This document shows positions 9,042 through 21,462 of a stretch of 64,000 nt of DNA, one piece after another. This stretch comes from Chalara sp. BL73 (Eukaryota > Ascomycota > Leotiomycetes > Helotiales). Made by a program: the position numbers and the translations under genes. Below the pieces are notes generated by a model. The model ran no database searches. It saw nothing but the letters and a program-made list of their open reading frames with translations, and was not told the DNA's origin. Numbering within the stretch: the first letter of the stretch is position 1; each line of letters starts with the position of its first letter. The DNA lies in contig CAKJVC010000087.1 in the NCBI GenBank assembly GCA_918026815.1, positions 62,001-126,000 of the forward strand, read 5' to 3'.

Positions 9042-11699
9042 TCATTGAAAATAGCTCCGATGAGCCTTCCCCATGTGTGCATAACATCCGCTGCTTGCTT
9101 CAAACGTTGCCATGCAAAACCAACAGATGTGAGTCTTGCATTGAACACACTCCATATGATTGCACCCAAAACTTTTCTCGATATCAACATTGCATTTTGG
9201 ACAAGGGCGTACGTCATTTTCGGCTTTCCATTTTTGGAAAGCCTTCGTTCCTTCAGAGCTAAGATCCTTGTATTCTGCGCATGTCAATCCCTCGTGGGCT
9301 ATGACGTTACACGTCATGCACGCGACCGTCAAGCAGGAAGGGCAGAAGAACTGAGCCCCCTCTGTAGTTGGGCGATATATTTGAGGGCAGTCTGGAGTTG
9401 GGCAATACTTGAACTCAAGGGGCTGACTCCGGATGTGAGACTCGAAAGAGGAGCTCAGAAGGTCCTCAAGAGCAGAGTGAGATAGCAGATCTCTCAGCTC
9501 AGCCAGGGCAAATATATGGGTACAAGTGTCGTTGTCACCTAGACATCTCAAGGGCACATTCGCGGAAGAACACATGTGATGGAAGCAATCTTTGCAATAA
9601 ACGTGTTTGCAAGGAAACTTCACTGGCTCGGAGGGCTCTTCGTTCCAGCATATGGGGCATTTTTCATTATCTAGCGCGCTATCGCTCTGTACTTGATCAT
9701 CATCGTCGTCACCATGCAGAAGGAGTAAAGCTTCTTGGTATTGCTCTATTGAACCTCGAATGGTGATTGTTTTAGGCTGGCTCGAAATACTGAGGATAGC
9801 TGCGTCTGTAAATCTGCTTTTGATGCGCTTCCAGCCACCTCTCAATGCCACCTTCATAAGATTCGGGTCTAGGACAATTGTGTTGTCGGCCCACTTCATG
9901 GCTCGAAGCATCGAAGATAAGACGGTTGCCACTTCTTTCTGCATGCTTGGCTGGCCACCGTACATTAGAATTGCTGACCCTCGGATGTCGCGATGAAGGT
10001 ACATTTGATGGTTTGCAGATAATTGTTTTAAGACGACAAGTGTCTCGGGAGAGTTGAACGAATCGTCCCAGACAGGGGAATCTCCGTCCATCACAACTAT
10101 TCCAGCGAGAAGTGTTTCCAGCTTTGATTTTGCTTCAGCCGCCTTTTTCAAGTCTTCTCCAAAAATACGAATTGTAAAACATAATTTGTTTTGATCGCTT
10201 GGCTGATATACCTTAAGATGTGTGTGGCCAGTATACCATATTTCCTCCTTTATTTGATCAATATTAGGCTCTAGAGCGCGATAAATGTTAGAAAGGACAT
10301 TATATTTGACCGAAATGATATGCGTCAGAAATATCTTAGCGTTCCCGAGCTCTGGTAGCTTATTTCCAGTCAGAACCTTTACCGCCTCGCCTGCAGCAAG
10401 CCTGTCGAAGAATGTCGCCGTAGCTTTTGCCTTGAGGCTTGTTGCATTCGGATAACACTCGAAAGACTGCAAATCCCCAATCCCCCGCAGACGATCCTCT
10501 ACTATTTTAGCCGCTTGCTCATTGGACAAGTTGTGTGATAAAGGGCCTAGAATGATTTTAGACGGCGACAATGGCCCACGCAGAATACGGCGAAAATGTG
10601 ACGCGTTTGTATCGACATCGAGATTGCCAACTTGGACAGACCAGATCAAAGGGGTATTGGTCCTCCGAAATGCTCTATCGTTAGTTGGATTCTGGATGGA
10701 GCACTGGATATTGCGGTCTAGGATTTTCCTCATCCGTTTTAATGCATCTTCTGCCTGTTGTGCACTCGAAGAAGAATTGTAATGCAACCAAGCGACACGA
10801 GAAGGTCTGTACCAGCTGCAACTGACAATGCCCATTTGAATTTTATTATGTGCCTGTGTTGTTGCAGCATAATTATGTATAACCTTAGCTGACAGCTGGC
10901 CACGTTTGACCTTTCCAGTTTCGGAGTCAAGCGTCTTAACTAAGTTGGCGGCAAAGCTAGGATCCTTAACTCTGATCTCTGCCACCGTTTTGTTGGAGTC
11001 CAAATTTTTGACCTGAATATTGGTTTCATGTACTAGAAGCCCATATTCCGCGAGAAGGGCTTTTATAGAACTAGATTGCGCATAATCTGGCAGCCCTGTG
11101 ATGCGAGCTGATGAATACTCATAGTCTAGTTCGACAGACGCTACTTCACCTCCAACAGTGAAGGTAACATTGGCACCCTTCAAGCTTTTGGTCCAGGTCT
11201 GATCCGCGATATCGACGGCTTTTATAGACTCCAAAAGCTAATTTCTTTTAAGTCAATGTTCATGGTGACTCAACTATGAGATACTTACACCTTGGTAAGG
11301 TTTTCGAGAATTAGTATCTGGAACTGCTTCACTTATTACTGTAGGAGTGAAAGGAAGTGCATCGGGCTTGAGGCCAAACGCCGCAGGAGGCTTCCGCCAA
11401 CTCCCCGCCGCATCAAGGTTGGTAGTCCTCTGGTTAGGATGAAAAAATCTGCACTCGTCACCGCGGGCACAGCGACCCTGCGCGAAAAATCTGCAGGCAA
11501 TCATTTGAGTTGTATACAATTCTCTTTCACTAGAGTGATGATCAAAGTTTGCTAGCGGCTTTCGTTTGCAAGGCTGAAATGTTAACGGCATTGGTAACAC
11601 AAGCAAGGGTTGTTCGTTAGCTGCATCCAATGTCATTGGTGGGAATGCACCAGCTAATACATGCTTCAAAAGTCTTATAGCTTGGAAATATTGAGACAT
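9042..11699 (-). CDS. CCCH zinc finger + RBR (RING-IBR-RING2) E3 ubiquitin ligase
   Basis: Two exons, 11289-11699 and 9042-11237, joined over a 51-nt intron, give 868 aa. A CCCH finger at residues 69-87 follows the Cx7Cx5Cx3H pattern, usual in RNA-binding proteins. The middle ~500 residues show no motif I can name with confidence. The last ~205 residues are an RBR module: RING1 (CPICWNEEP..CKHVYCKDC, about 662-710), IBR (YCPTPDCP..FFCPSC, about 740-800) and RING2 (CPKCNVDIEK..GCNHMEC..CWFC, about 815-850). RBR ligases pass ubiquitin through a thioester on a RING2 cysteine. The Cys in SFGCNHM sits at that position, so the protein is probably active. The CCCH/RBR combination recalls fungal and plant proteins coupling RNA binding to ubiquitination. 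The second exon has no in-frame ATG near its start, which supports the join. Substrates are unknown. Confidence 0.88.
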
Positions 11700-12112
11700 A
11701 TTGTCTTAATTTGGCGATCTTACATATGCTGGACCGAATTGGTAAATGCAGGTTTACTACTCATCATACCTAGAACTCCTTTTGATATGGTTGTATATAA
11801 TCAGTCAATACTGTTTATTCAAGATTCAAATTATTTGATGCTCTGCTTCATGTTTGTCTCTCTTGAAGACATTTTTGAGCATATGAAAAGTAACATTATT
11901 AAAGTGTTGTTTCGAAGCTTCAACACCATGCCGAAATATTGATTGATCATATCCCACCACAAAAGTTTTGCACACTTGACGAACCAGTACAGAGACGAAA
12001 ATCACCCCCTCCCCATCCCAACATCCTCAAAAGCAACTCCGTCCCTAGTTGTATTCTCACTTCCATTCGCTCCACTGCTCATCTCCTCTCTCGCCTCAGA
12101 ATTCGTCGTTTT
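11700..12112. other. Short intergenic gap
   Basis: About 410 bases between the start of the RBR gene and the 3' end of the CFEM receptor gene. It is AT-rich at 11700-11950 and holds no supported gene. The RBR promoter and the receptor terminator should lie here. Confidence 0.5.
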
Positions 12113-13880
12113 CTAGATCCTCAGTTGTATTCCATCTTCCACTTCCCACCTATCATCCTGCCTATTCAGCAACTCTATCTCGTGCTTGTTCCCGCTCCAA
12201 ATATGCCCCGATATCTTAGAGTCGATTTTCGGACGCCACGAGGAGCTATTTGAAGGGTAAGATTTGCTACTGCTATGTATCGAAGGCGCAAAGAGGCCTG
12301 GGATGTATTTCGTGAGGAGGGGACGGAGGACCATCAGGCAGGCGCAAATTATGGCGGTGTAGACTTCGATTATAGACCAGATTACCACGTCGACATTTGA
12401 CCCTGGGAGTTTGGTTAGCATGATTGAGGAAGATGGAGGGATGGGATCAGTGGGGATATACATGTGGCATCTAGGGCATTACTACTGAATGCTACTATAT
12501 ATTTGAGGCGAACCATGCTTGTGACACACGCACTAGAATGCAAGATCAGCATCTTCTCACTGAGGTTGAGAGATTACCTACAAAGATCCTAATGCAAACA
12601 TAAAAATCAATGCAATTCTTTTCTTCCGGCTCAAGTTCAAGCTTCTTAGTACTGGTACCGGCAAGAGGATGATGACAATATCCTCCACAATACTGAATCC
12701 GGCACCTGAGAACACAAGTCCAGTAAAGCTCACACATTGGCCTTTTATTCGGCGATCCCAGACTGCATTGACTGGTACACATTGGAAAGTCACAGCAATG
12801 AAGTAGGAAAATGCACGGGCGCTGATCCAGGCCATGAGGATCTTGGTCCAGAGACGGAAACGCGGATCGGGAAAGATCCGTAGGTAGAAGAAGAGGATGG
12901 AGATTTTTGCATTGTTCTGGACTATGACATAGAACAGTTGAGAAACGTAATATGTCTGGTCAGATTAGTTGTGTCCGCAATGCTATTATTTAGGAACAAT
13001 TATAGTGTACCTTTAACAGGGTTTGCACATTTATTGGAGGGACGTCCCAAGCGTGAGTACCAAAGCCTTTGGTAGCATCTGTTCGATCTTAGCTTCAATT
13101 TGATTAAGCAGAGATCGTGTCGATGCATACTTATGATAGGAAGAATAGTCATTGCAATCATCACGATCTAAAAATAGTGTTAGCCATTGGCATTATTTGA
13201 AGCATTTAACACTTATGTTTCAGGACTAAAGAGCTCCCCATCCTCAATTTGTAAAATAGGAACATTGGTGCTGGACATGAGGATATAACCCAATGCTGCA
13301 TTTTAATTCGTAGCCTTCAAACCTAAAGGTCATGGTTTCTAATAGAAAACTTACTCCGGATGCAAGGATAAACCAATCATCAACCCATATTCGGGATAGC
13401 GTGTATCGCGAGAATAGCCGTAAGGCAATTGCCGGAAATGTAAGGGCTGATATAATGATCGTGGTTCGAATAAGCTCGGCGCTACGTGAAGGCTGCGGTA
13501 TTCCATTACATATGAGATTCTGGGAAACAGATGCAGATACTGTATGCTGTCAGGATCGACACTAAAACCACAGGTTGAAGAGCGAACTCAATTGTTCAGT
13601 CACGTTGCATTTATGTTGCACGCAAGCGAAGAGTTCGGCCTGCAGAGTTATATTAGTGCAAAGACAGTTTCTCATATCTGTTAGTGCACATTGCGCGGCT
13701 GTCAGGAGTGGTGCCGAACACTGCACCTGGTGGTTTCAGTTCGTCAGTATGTCACAACTTGGATATGGCACTCACAGTACAACCCGGAAGCTGTGCAAAA
13801 ACCTCGTTTAGATTGGGCTCAGATTGAGCACAAGTAGTATTGAACAGAAATGCGAACATTAGCAGCCATAAACATGCCAT
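12113..13880 (-). CDS. CFEM-domain rhodopsin-like (Pth11-type) receptor
   Basis: Putative plasma-membrane receptor of the fungal CFEM-GPCR class. Eight exons, 13776-13880, 13588-13726, 13355-13539, 13131-13167, 13011-13066, 12582-12955, 12462-12532 and 12113-12402, give 418 aa. Signal peptide MACLWLLMFAFLFNTTCAQ. The CFEM domain (about 30-97) has LPGC, then Cys at QC, QC, NCLC, AC and KC, and a final Cys 16 residues later in NLICNG, giving the usual eight. Downstream hydrophobic segments include VDDWFIL, FGTHAWDVPP, SQLFYVIVQNNAKISILFFY, an SIVEDIVIILLPVPVL helix and VVIWSIIEVYTAIICACLMV, with NAVWD and an RLKYIV loop typical of the fungal rhodopsin-like (SAT4-like) family. The C-terminus is a ~55-residue polar tail. 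Intron 13540-13587 uses a weak donor (GTTCGC), chosen because it restores the eighth cysteine. The ligand is unknown. Confidence 0.85.
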
Positions 13881-15184
13881 ATTAACGATTGATACATTTC
13901 AAGTTCAGCACAAAAATGAACGACAACCTGAGACTTCAAGATGTAGAAAATTAGATTGTGGAACGCAATTTGTTTGACGGTGTTGTGATAAAGGCGGCCT
14001 GTGGACAAAAGCAGCCTCGTGCAGATCAGCTATGTTATTAATGTAGCCTAATTCTCTTGGGAATTAAGGCCCAATTTACTACTGTGACACACAAGTTAGT
14101 GGAATGAGGCATTCCAAGTTACGCAATTAAGAAATTCTCGTGATTCATTGGTTCTCTGCTTGCTCTATCCGATCTTAGGCGATTCTGTGCATCTTGTGCG
14201 CCCAAAAGGGTAAATCCCTGCCATATATGAATGACAAACCTCTGCCCCGCTTGCCATTTTCCCTGACAGTTAATCGCCAAGGCGGGGGTGGTTGTTGGGA
14301 TATTGACGATCATAGCTGGAGCAAATAATGCTATAAGTACCCTAAGCCGCTAGTCTCTGTTAGAGAAGTAAAGATAATAAATTCTCTTAAAATATAGATA
14401 CTCCTTTCCCGCTTTAAAAACAAGAACAGGAAAGATAAACAGCCATAGGTTTGTTTCTTAGGTTCATCTTTGAGATGCTAATCACCCATTACATTGTTCA
14501 AACCATATACGGAAACAAACTTAGGCAAACAATGCTACCCGTTTCGGGACGCATTCAATAGTACACAAGAATGAAAAGTATGATTGTTTAAACTTTCTTC
14601 TGCTTATGCAAGGTGCCGAGGTGAGCGCTACGGCATAAGTCCTTCAATTTGAATCGCTACCTTGGAAATAACGTCATGGTAAAGCATCCTGAAATCTCCG
14701 TGTCAATCCCACATCGCTGTAGCTCCTAAGGTGATTTTGTGAGATTTCAAGGCATTATTCCCGATCGATGGTGTCCTGGCGAATCCAGGCACACTGCAAT
14801 CCGGTAACCAATCATCAATAACCTATTGACATACACTAACCTGACCAATTCTTCCTCTTACACTTTTCTTCAACATAGCAACCATTGATCCTGCAGTTAT
14901 ATATATCAGATTTGGCGGGGAGTGAGAATTGATAACGCAATCATGCCCAAGGAGCGCTCCAGAACTTCTACATGAAAGGTGAGAACTTGAGCGTCTGCTT
15001 GGCAAAGTCCACAGGAAAATTGAAGTTTGCCAGTCTAAAGAGTCACACACATAGAATACATATATTAAACATAGGTTTGAAGAGAAATTCCGTCATTCAT
15101 GAGATTATCCGAACCTTATCCTGAATCCTTCCATCTAGCTTAACAAAATGGCCATTTAGAGAGTCTACTTGTGAGCGAAGAGCA
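13881..15184. other. 1.3 kb intergenic, no gene seen
   Basis: Upstream region of the CFEM receptor and 3' flank of the NLR gene. AT-rich around 14330-14420. Small open frames only, without recognisable content. Confidence 0.5.
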
Positions 15185-18100
15185 TCATTTCACCTGATAC
15201 TTTGAAATCAATTCTGCGATGGAGTAGTGACCATGCCACATGGCCATCTCTACAGCTGTCCTGTTATATTCGAGCTCTTGGTGATGTCGCTCCGCTCCCT
15301 TCTGCAACAATTCCTGTACAATATCATAATTGCCTCTTTCAGCGGCGATGATTAGTGGAGTTTTCCCTTGGTCATCTCTCATGTTTATGTCGACATTAGA
15401 ATACTCCAGAGCTAACCTGACGATACAAAGATCGCTATCGCTGCATGCTGAGGCGAGGAAAGTGCGATACGCTGTGTTCTTTGTATTTGGATCCACGCCT
15501 GCATCCAGGAGTTTGCGAGCCCTGACTAAGTTCTTTTCAGAAATGGCGTGCTGCAATTGTGTAATTTGGAGATAGTATTCCAGCGGCTTCGCATTTGGTA
15601 TTTGATCATGTATCTGTTGCAGAAAATGAACTTGACCGCACCCGGCTGCTCTCATTAGCATTGGCTCTGAATACATGTCACGGAGTTTTTCCTCCTCAAG
15701 ATAGAGAACTAAGATTTCATTTATAACTTGGGTCGCAGACCAATTTGCAGAGAGTTCAATAAGACAATCTTTGGTCAGTAATGACAAGAGCAAGTCCACT
15801 CCGCCTTGTCTGGTGATGCAATGGACCATGATTCTGAAGTAGTAGAGGCCAAGCCGCATCGATTTGGCAACCGCTTTTGGTGATATCGGGAGATTGAACT
15901 TCATCTGAACAGAGAGGTTCAACAATTCAATCAATGGCCATCCTTTCGACGCAGCTTCAACTACAAGCTCTTCTGTGATGAGAGCTGGGAAAGCTTCAGT
16001 ATCTTGTGCAGCTGCAGTTCGGAGCCAGTAAACCGCTCCACTGCCCTTCTTGATTCCTGCTATTAAGATCCTCGTAGTGATAGGAAGAGGGCGCTGAACG
16101 TTCGTCAAAATGCGACGCAGCTTCATCCAACTCCAATCAGTTTCGCTCAGTACTATAAGGTTTTCTTCTTGGCCGCAGAGCATTCTCCGTTCTTCTGGAG
16201 TAATTTGGAAGAGGTGTTCCAAAGTATCGTCAGTCAATTTATTGTTCAGAATCGCGTGTTGAATATACCGCAATGACTTTGGACCTGTTGGTATCACGTA
16301 ACCGTATTTCTCAAACAACACGACTAGATCTTCTACGTCGTTACTCAAGAACAGATCCTCATAGAGGTATTGAGATATTTCGATAACCTTTGAATCGAGT
16401 GTTAGGGTCTCAAAGAGGAGTTCCAGAAGCGAATCTTCAGTATTGCTCCAAGTTTTGAGGCATGCATGTATATGTTCCGCAGTGATAGAAAGTTCCTGGT
16501 GTGATTCATGAGCATACCCTTGAAGAATTGCATACGCTTTCGATGCAGCTTGTCCGTGTCTCATCAGTGTTGTCAGTGTTCTCTCCGAGATTACTGGGAT
16601 CTTCTTATGTTTGGTTAGAAGCTCTAAAGTGGCTGACAGGGAGTTCGCGTTGTTTTGAGATTGAGATCGGAGCAAGTCTCCCCAGGCGACGGATGACAGC
16701 TCAAGATCAGGGCGCTTGCTGAGAAGTGCGTTGAGCACGGGAATAATTTTTTCTTGTGCACCCATTGCATAATCTGCAGCATCCACTGTAATACATGATG
16801 GCGGTGCGACATTCAGTATAGGGGACCATGTGGACTGTTCGTATGGCGATGCGCACATGCACTCTAACAGAGATGGCGTGATAGAGAAGGTAAATTGATC
16901 GAACAGTATTTCGATCACTTCATTACCGCTTTCGAAGTTTGAGACTGCAGCGAAGATAAGCTCATCATTTGCTATACGCCTTGGCCTTGGGAGTTGTCTA
17001 GCAATTGCCTTTAGCAAACTGGGACCTTTGGCGGAGTGTTCTGCCGCAAGGCAAATAGCCTTAGGTGAAATATACAGCCTTTTATCAATCCTCAAGAGGA
17101 CTCTGAAAACCTCGAGAGGTATTGTAGAATACATCGTATTTTCTACAGCTTTCTGGGTAACTGGGATCTTGCATCGTGCGTTCATCCAGTGGGCCAATAT
17201 TCTGTCGCCCTTTTTGTTGTAAACTGCAACCTCAACAGCTCGCTCACTCACGTCTGGCAATTTAGCAGTTGAAACATCCCAGAAGCGCTGTACTAGTTCG
17301 TGTCCATAATTTTGATTATAAACCATCTGTTCAAGTACTTTGGGGCTTTTCAACAATGGTTCACAGTACTGTTGAAGATATTCTATTATTTCAATGGCAT
17401 ATTGAGGGTTTCTGACTGCTCTCATACACACCTTTTCAGTGAATTTGAGAGATGGGTCGTACTGATGAAGTTGGGTCAGAATTTCTACAGGGCTGTATTG
17501 ATGGCCCGCAGCAATAACGGCGATGCTGCTGTGAATCGACTTTTCCGAAAACCTTGGTAATAGCTTTTCGAGTAACATTTCTCCGACCCTGTTCTCAGCC
17601 GCTTCTATCAGCACGTCATTGGTTATCAACAACTGGTCAGGGTCTGCCTTTGCCAATACGAGGTCTGTTAACTGAAGCACGTATCTACGATTCCTCATCG
17701 CCTCTCTGAGGAGTCTACTATTGATGAGCCACGAATCACAGCGATTCAGCAGTAGTGGCAGCATTTTATCCGCAACTTGATAGTTATAACACGCGCTGAG
17801 GAGACATTGAATGTTTGGGCGGGCATCCGGGTCGTGGTTCAGGAGAAAGCGCATCGGATCCATTGAGTGAATCCCCGCCGCATTCTCAAGCATATATTCG
17901 TTGACAGTAAGTTTCCCATCCTTGGTTTTGCTTAACAACAATTTGAGAAGTTCAAGTCCAGTCTTGTGGTTCCCTGCAGCATATTCAAAGTCCACCTCAG
18001 TTGCAACGAAATCTGGTCGTCTCTCAAGCAAAGCACGTACTATCTTAGGGCCAAATGTTGGGTTGTGACACGCGCTCCGTATTGTAACATCTTCAATGTT

Positions 18101-21100
18101 CAAAGTGGGATCCCGTGTAAGCAGCTCCTCTACAATCTCATCGCCATTGACCACATTTTGCGCAGCAGAACGAATCAAAAAATTTGTGATGACGATCTCT
18201 GCACATCGCTCATGGCTCAGCAGATACCTCACAACGGAGATGCTTGACTTCCTGACGGCCCATTGGAACACCTGATCCGAAATTTCTAATTTCTGGTTAT
18301 TGTCTAGGAGTTTTATTACCATATCCTCGCGATTCATTGAAGCAGCCACAATCAATGCAGCTTCATCAGACTCTTCTGAGCCTCCATGACGCTTCGATAT
18401 GAAGAGATCAACGACTTCTTGCTGACCCTGACTGACGGCTATTTCAAAAGGAGATCGACTACGTCTATTTACGCGTTCTGCATCTCTTTCTTTGAACTTC
18501 CGCTCGTCCTGGAGGATCTCCGTAAACCCAAAAGCGCAGGCCAAGAACTATTCGAAGAATCAGTACTATGATTACTAATACTCAACGCAGGAGATTAAGA
18601 TCTTCAGGTTTGTTTAAGAATCGAAAAAAGGCAGAGAAGGTCATGGGAAGAGCCCGAGTTCTCGCCTTCCTTAACAGAAAGTAAGAATTTCATGTGGAAA
18701 TGAGCTTACAATGGGATTGGGGTGCCTGCTCTCACACTCAGACAGCCGCAGTTCCAGTGCCTGACCTGAATCTGCGCTTGCAATTAAGTCTAATTCTAGC
18801 GAGCTCCACGACTCTCGCCAGCTACTGAGAAAAGTTCGAAATGTTTCTGAGGCCATCTTATCTTGATATAAGAATGTCATAAGCGTTCTTGAGAGTGTCC
18901 CCTGCTGACGGTATTCTCGTGCCTCTGCACAATGGAGAGGCCAGTATACCATGGAATAATCGTAGAAAGTCTTGCTTTCATTTTGTTGCAATAAAGCTTT
19001 TCGTCGAGGCTTTTTCCCTGTAAGACAATTGTGCAAGCATGTCAATGCCGCGGTTTCATTGCATTTTGCTTGTTCAAACTCAGGATGTTTGCTTTCAAGA
19101 TATTCGCGGACAGACAGATGTATGAATCTGATAACGTCTAGTTCTGCATCATATTTAACCAAGTTACAGCACATATCTAAAATGTACTCCTTCGTTATTA
19201 TATTGTCCTCGAGGACAAGGTCTGGTCCATTACATGAAAGTGCGTATATAAATTCCTTCGTGCATAGAGGCTGTTGAGCACATAGAAGCCAGCGCAATGC
19301 CTTTTTGGCCAGCGTCTTTGTTACAGTCCGGCCCTCGTTGATTTGTGTCATGATAATGGCATAAACGTCGTTCAAGTCGCTTGGCAAACGTCCAAGGGCA
19401 TCCCTAACGTCAATTTCATAATCTAGCGCACACAACGTCTGGATTGATGCTGCTACCCAGCGAAAACTCAAACACCGTCAGTGACTAGAGCACTTTCAGG
19501 ATAGGCTTTACTCACATGCCATCAGCTTGCTCAGTGAGTACAGCTTTGACTTCCTTAACCAATTCTTCAGATGGATGTCCAGCGAGGAACTTTCCCGCCT
19601 TTATCTTCTTATCCAGCTCGCTATTGACTAAACAGGATACATCAGCGAATAATTTGCACTCTGTTACGTGCAAAGTCCATACCATAATTGACGATATCCC
19701 CAGAGTTTCGTCTAGCAAATATCTCCAGTTTTGGTGTTTTGTTGAAATGTTGGCGGATATCAGCGTTGGGACGACTGCTGACAAAGAATCGTACCAAGGA
19801 TGTGGAATTTTGACAAATGGTGTCGAGGCTGTCCATCAGTTCTTCTCGGGCTTTTCTCGGACATTCATCAAGGGCATCTATGATGATGAATCCTCCTCTC
19901 ATATTGCAAATCTCTATAATAATCTCTATAGCTTCAGTGCGATCAAGTCGATCATCAGAGTCCAATTTCCTCCGTTCCTGCCACTTTCCGGCGACCGAAG
20001 GCGAGATTGGATCGTCTATGCTGCCACAAGTAAGCTGTTTCAGGATAGACAGCAATATTTCGGTGCTATCTGCTCGCCGAGGCTCGGAGGATTCTCTGGA
20101 ACAGTAAAAGTACGCAATAGGTGGACTATCTGTCATTTGCGAAAGCTCTTCGGAGATGTCGTCAACCACTAAAGACGTTAAAATACTCTTCCCCGAACCT
20201 GGAGCTCCGTTCAGCCATAAGAACGGGTGACGGCTGCTGTACTTCCACTTTCTGTAGGCGTCTTTGTTTAGCATCCATGAGCCTGACCCGGCAAGCCTGT
20301 TGCTTGATATTGTCTTGTGATGCGATATGTAGAGCTCAGTCGAGAGCCATCGCAATATTCGTATTCTTTCTTTTTCTGGTAATTGTTAGCCTTAATCCGC
20401 TACTTGACTAACCCAGTATCGTATTTTAGCATTCAACTAGACTCCTTGCGTATACTCACGTTCTAAGCCGTCTTGAATCTTTTCTAGAGTGGTCCTTACA
20501 AAAGCTAGTGGACGCTCTAGGTCTTGTAGGAGAACTCTTAACTTGTCTATACCGTTCGATATAATACCCATCTGAGCATTTGTGTCGTTCTGAATTTCTT
20601 TATCCACTAATGGTGTCCATTTTTGGAGCTCCTTATCGCGTTCTTTGACCTCATGTGTGAGGACATCAGAATCAGCACTTAAGTGGGTTAAACTCATCAC
20701 CATACGCTCTATTAGCGGTCCGTTAGCGCCGATCATTCTTGATGCAGTTTGGGAGGCACTTACTCGCAGTGCTGAAGCCAAAATATTCAAATACCCTGTA
20801 CAAGAAGGATAATATTGCGCTATATACTGCAACGATACTAGATCTTACTTTCTTCTCGGCATCTGTGACGTACCGTTGACAGTAAATCTGTTCAATGAGC
20901 GCGTATCGGCTCATTACGTCGATAATCACTTCGACAGATTCCATCATAGCACCGTGATGCTTAATGTCACTAGTGGCCAGCTACAAAATATCAGCTTGAA
21001 CAAATTAGAAGTGAAAAATAAAGTTCTCCGACCTACCGTAATCAAGAACCTTGCGCCTGCCCATGGCAGAGCTGCGTGAACCGGGTCAAAGGAGGACACA

Positions 21101-21462
21101 ATATCGCCAACGCCTTTCACCTTGTCCAACCATAAGGCTACCTTCTCGAATATCTCCTTGACATAGACTCCTGACATTTTGTAAGTATTCCTTCTAGCTT
21201 TGATATAAAAGCAGACTAAATTCCGAAAAGTCGACAACAAAGGTGTAATGAACACAGTCATACTTTGCCCCCTAAAATTTCTACATGTCCATTGCTTCGC
21301 TATACACTCTTCTCGCTTTTCCTGAACAATTCTAAGCAGGCCATCGGGACCGCCCCCGCTTTTACCAAGTTTCGCCAGCTGTTCTTGCAGTTTTTGGTCG
21401 AGGGTGCTCGCTGCCTCTTGCCATAGGTTGACCGTCATGCTGGTAACTGGTCCGTGTAACAC
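15185..21462 (-). CDS. NACHT-type NLR with long ankyrin-type repeat tail
   Basis: STAND-class sensor of the fungal NLR family, linked to non-self recognition and programmed cell death. Seven exons, 21037-21462, 20764-20980, 20460-20708, 19683-20375, 19516-19627, 18710-19466 and 15185-18547, join in frame to about 1938 aa. An alternative ATG at 21438 would drop eight residues. The N-terminal ~300 aa carry DPVHAALPWAG, a signature of the uncharacterised N-terminal domain found on many fungal STAND proteins. NACHT: Walker A GAPGSGKS near residue 355, Walker B FIIIDALDEC near 440, and SSRP shortly after. A winged-helix-like region (MFRWV-type start, LRWLLCAQQPL) follows. Exon 7 (1120 aa) starts with two recognisable ankyrin repeats, continues with over twenty degenerate ~33-residue repeats of the form (A..N...G.EILELLL..), and ends with clear ankyrin repeats (DDQGKTPLIIAAERGNYDIV). 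No frame break is seen, so the gene looks functional. Confidence 0.88.
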
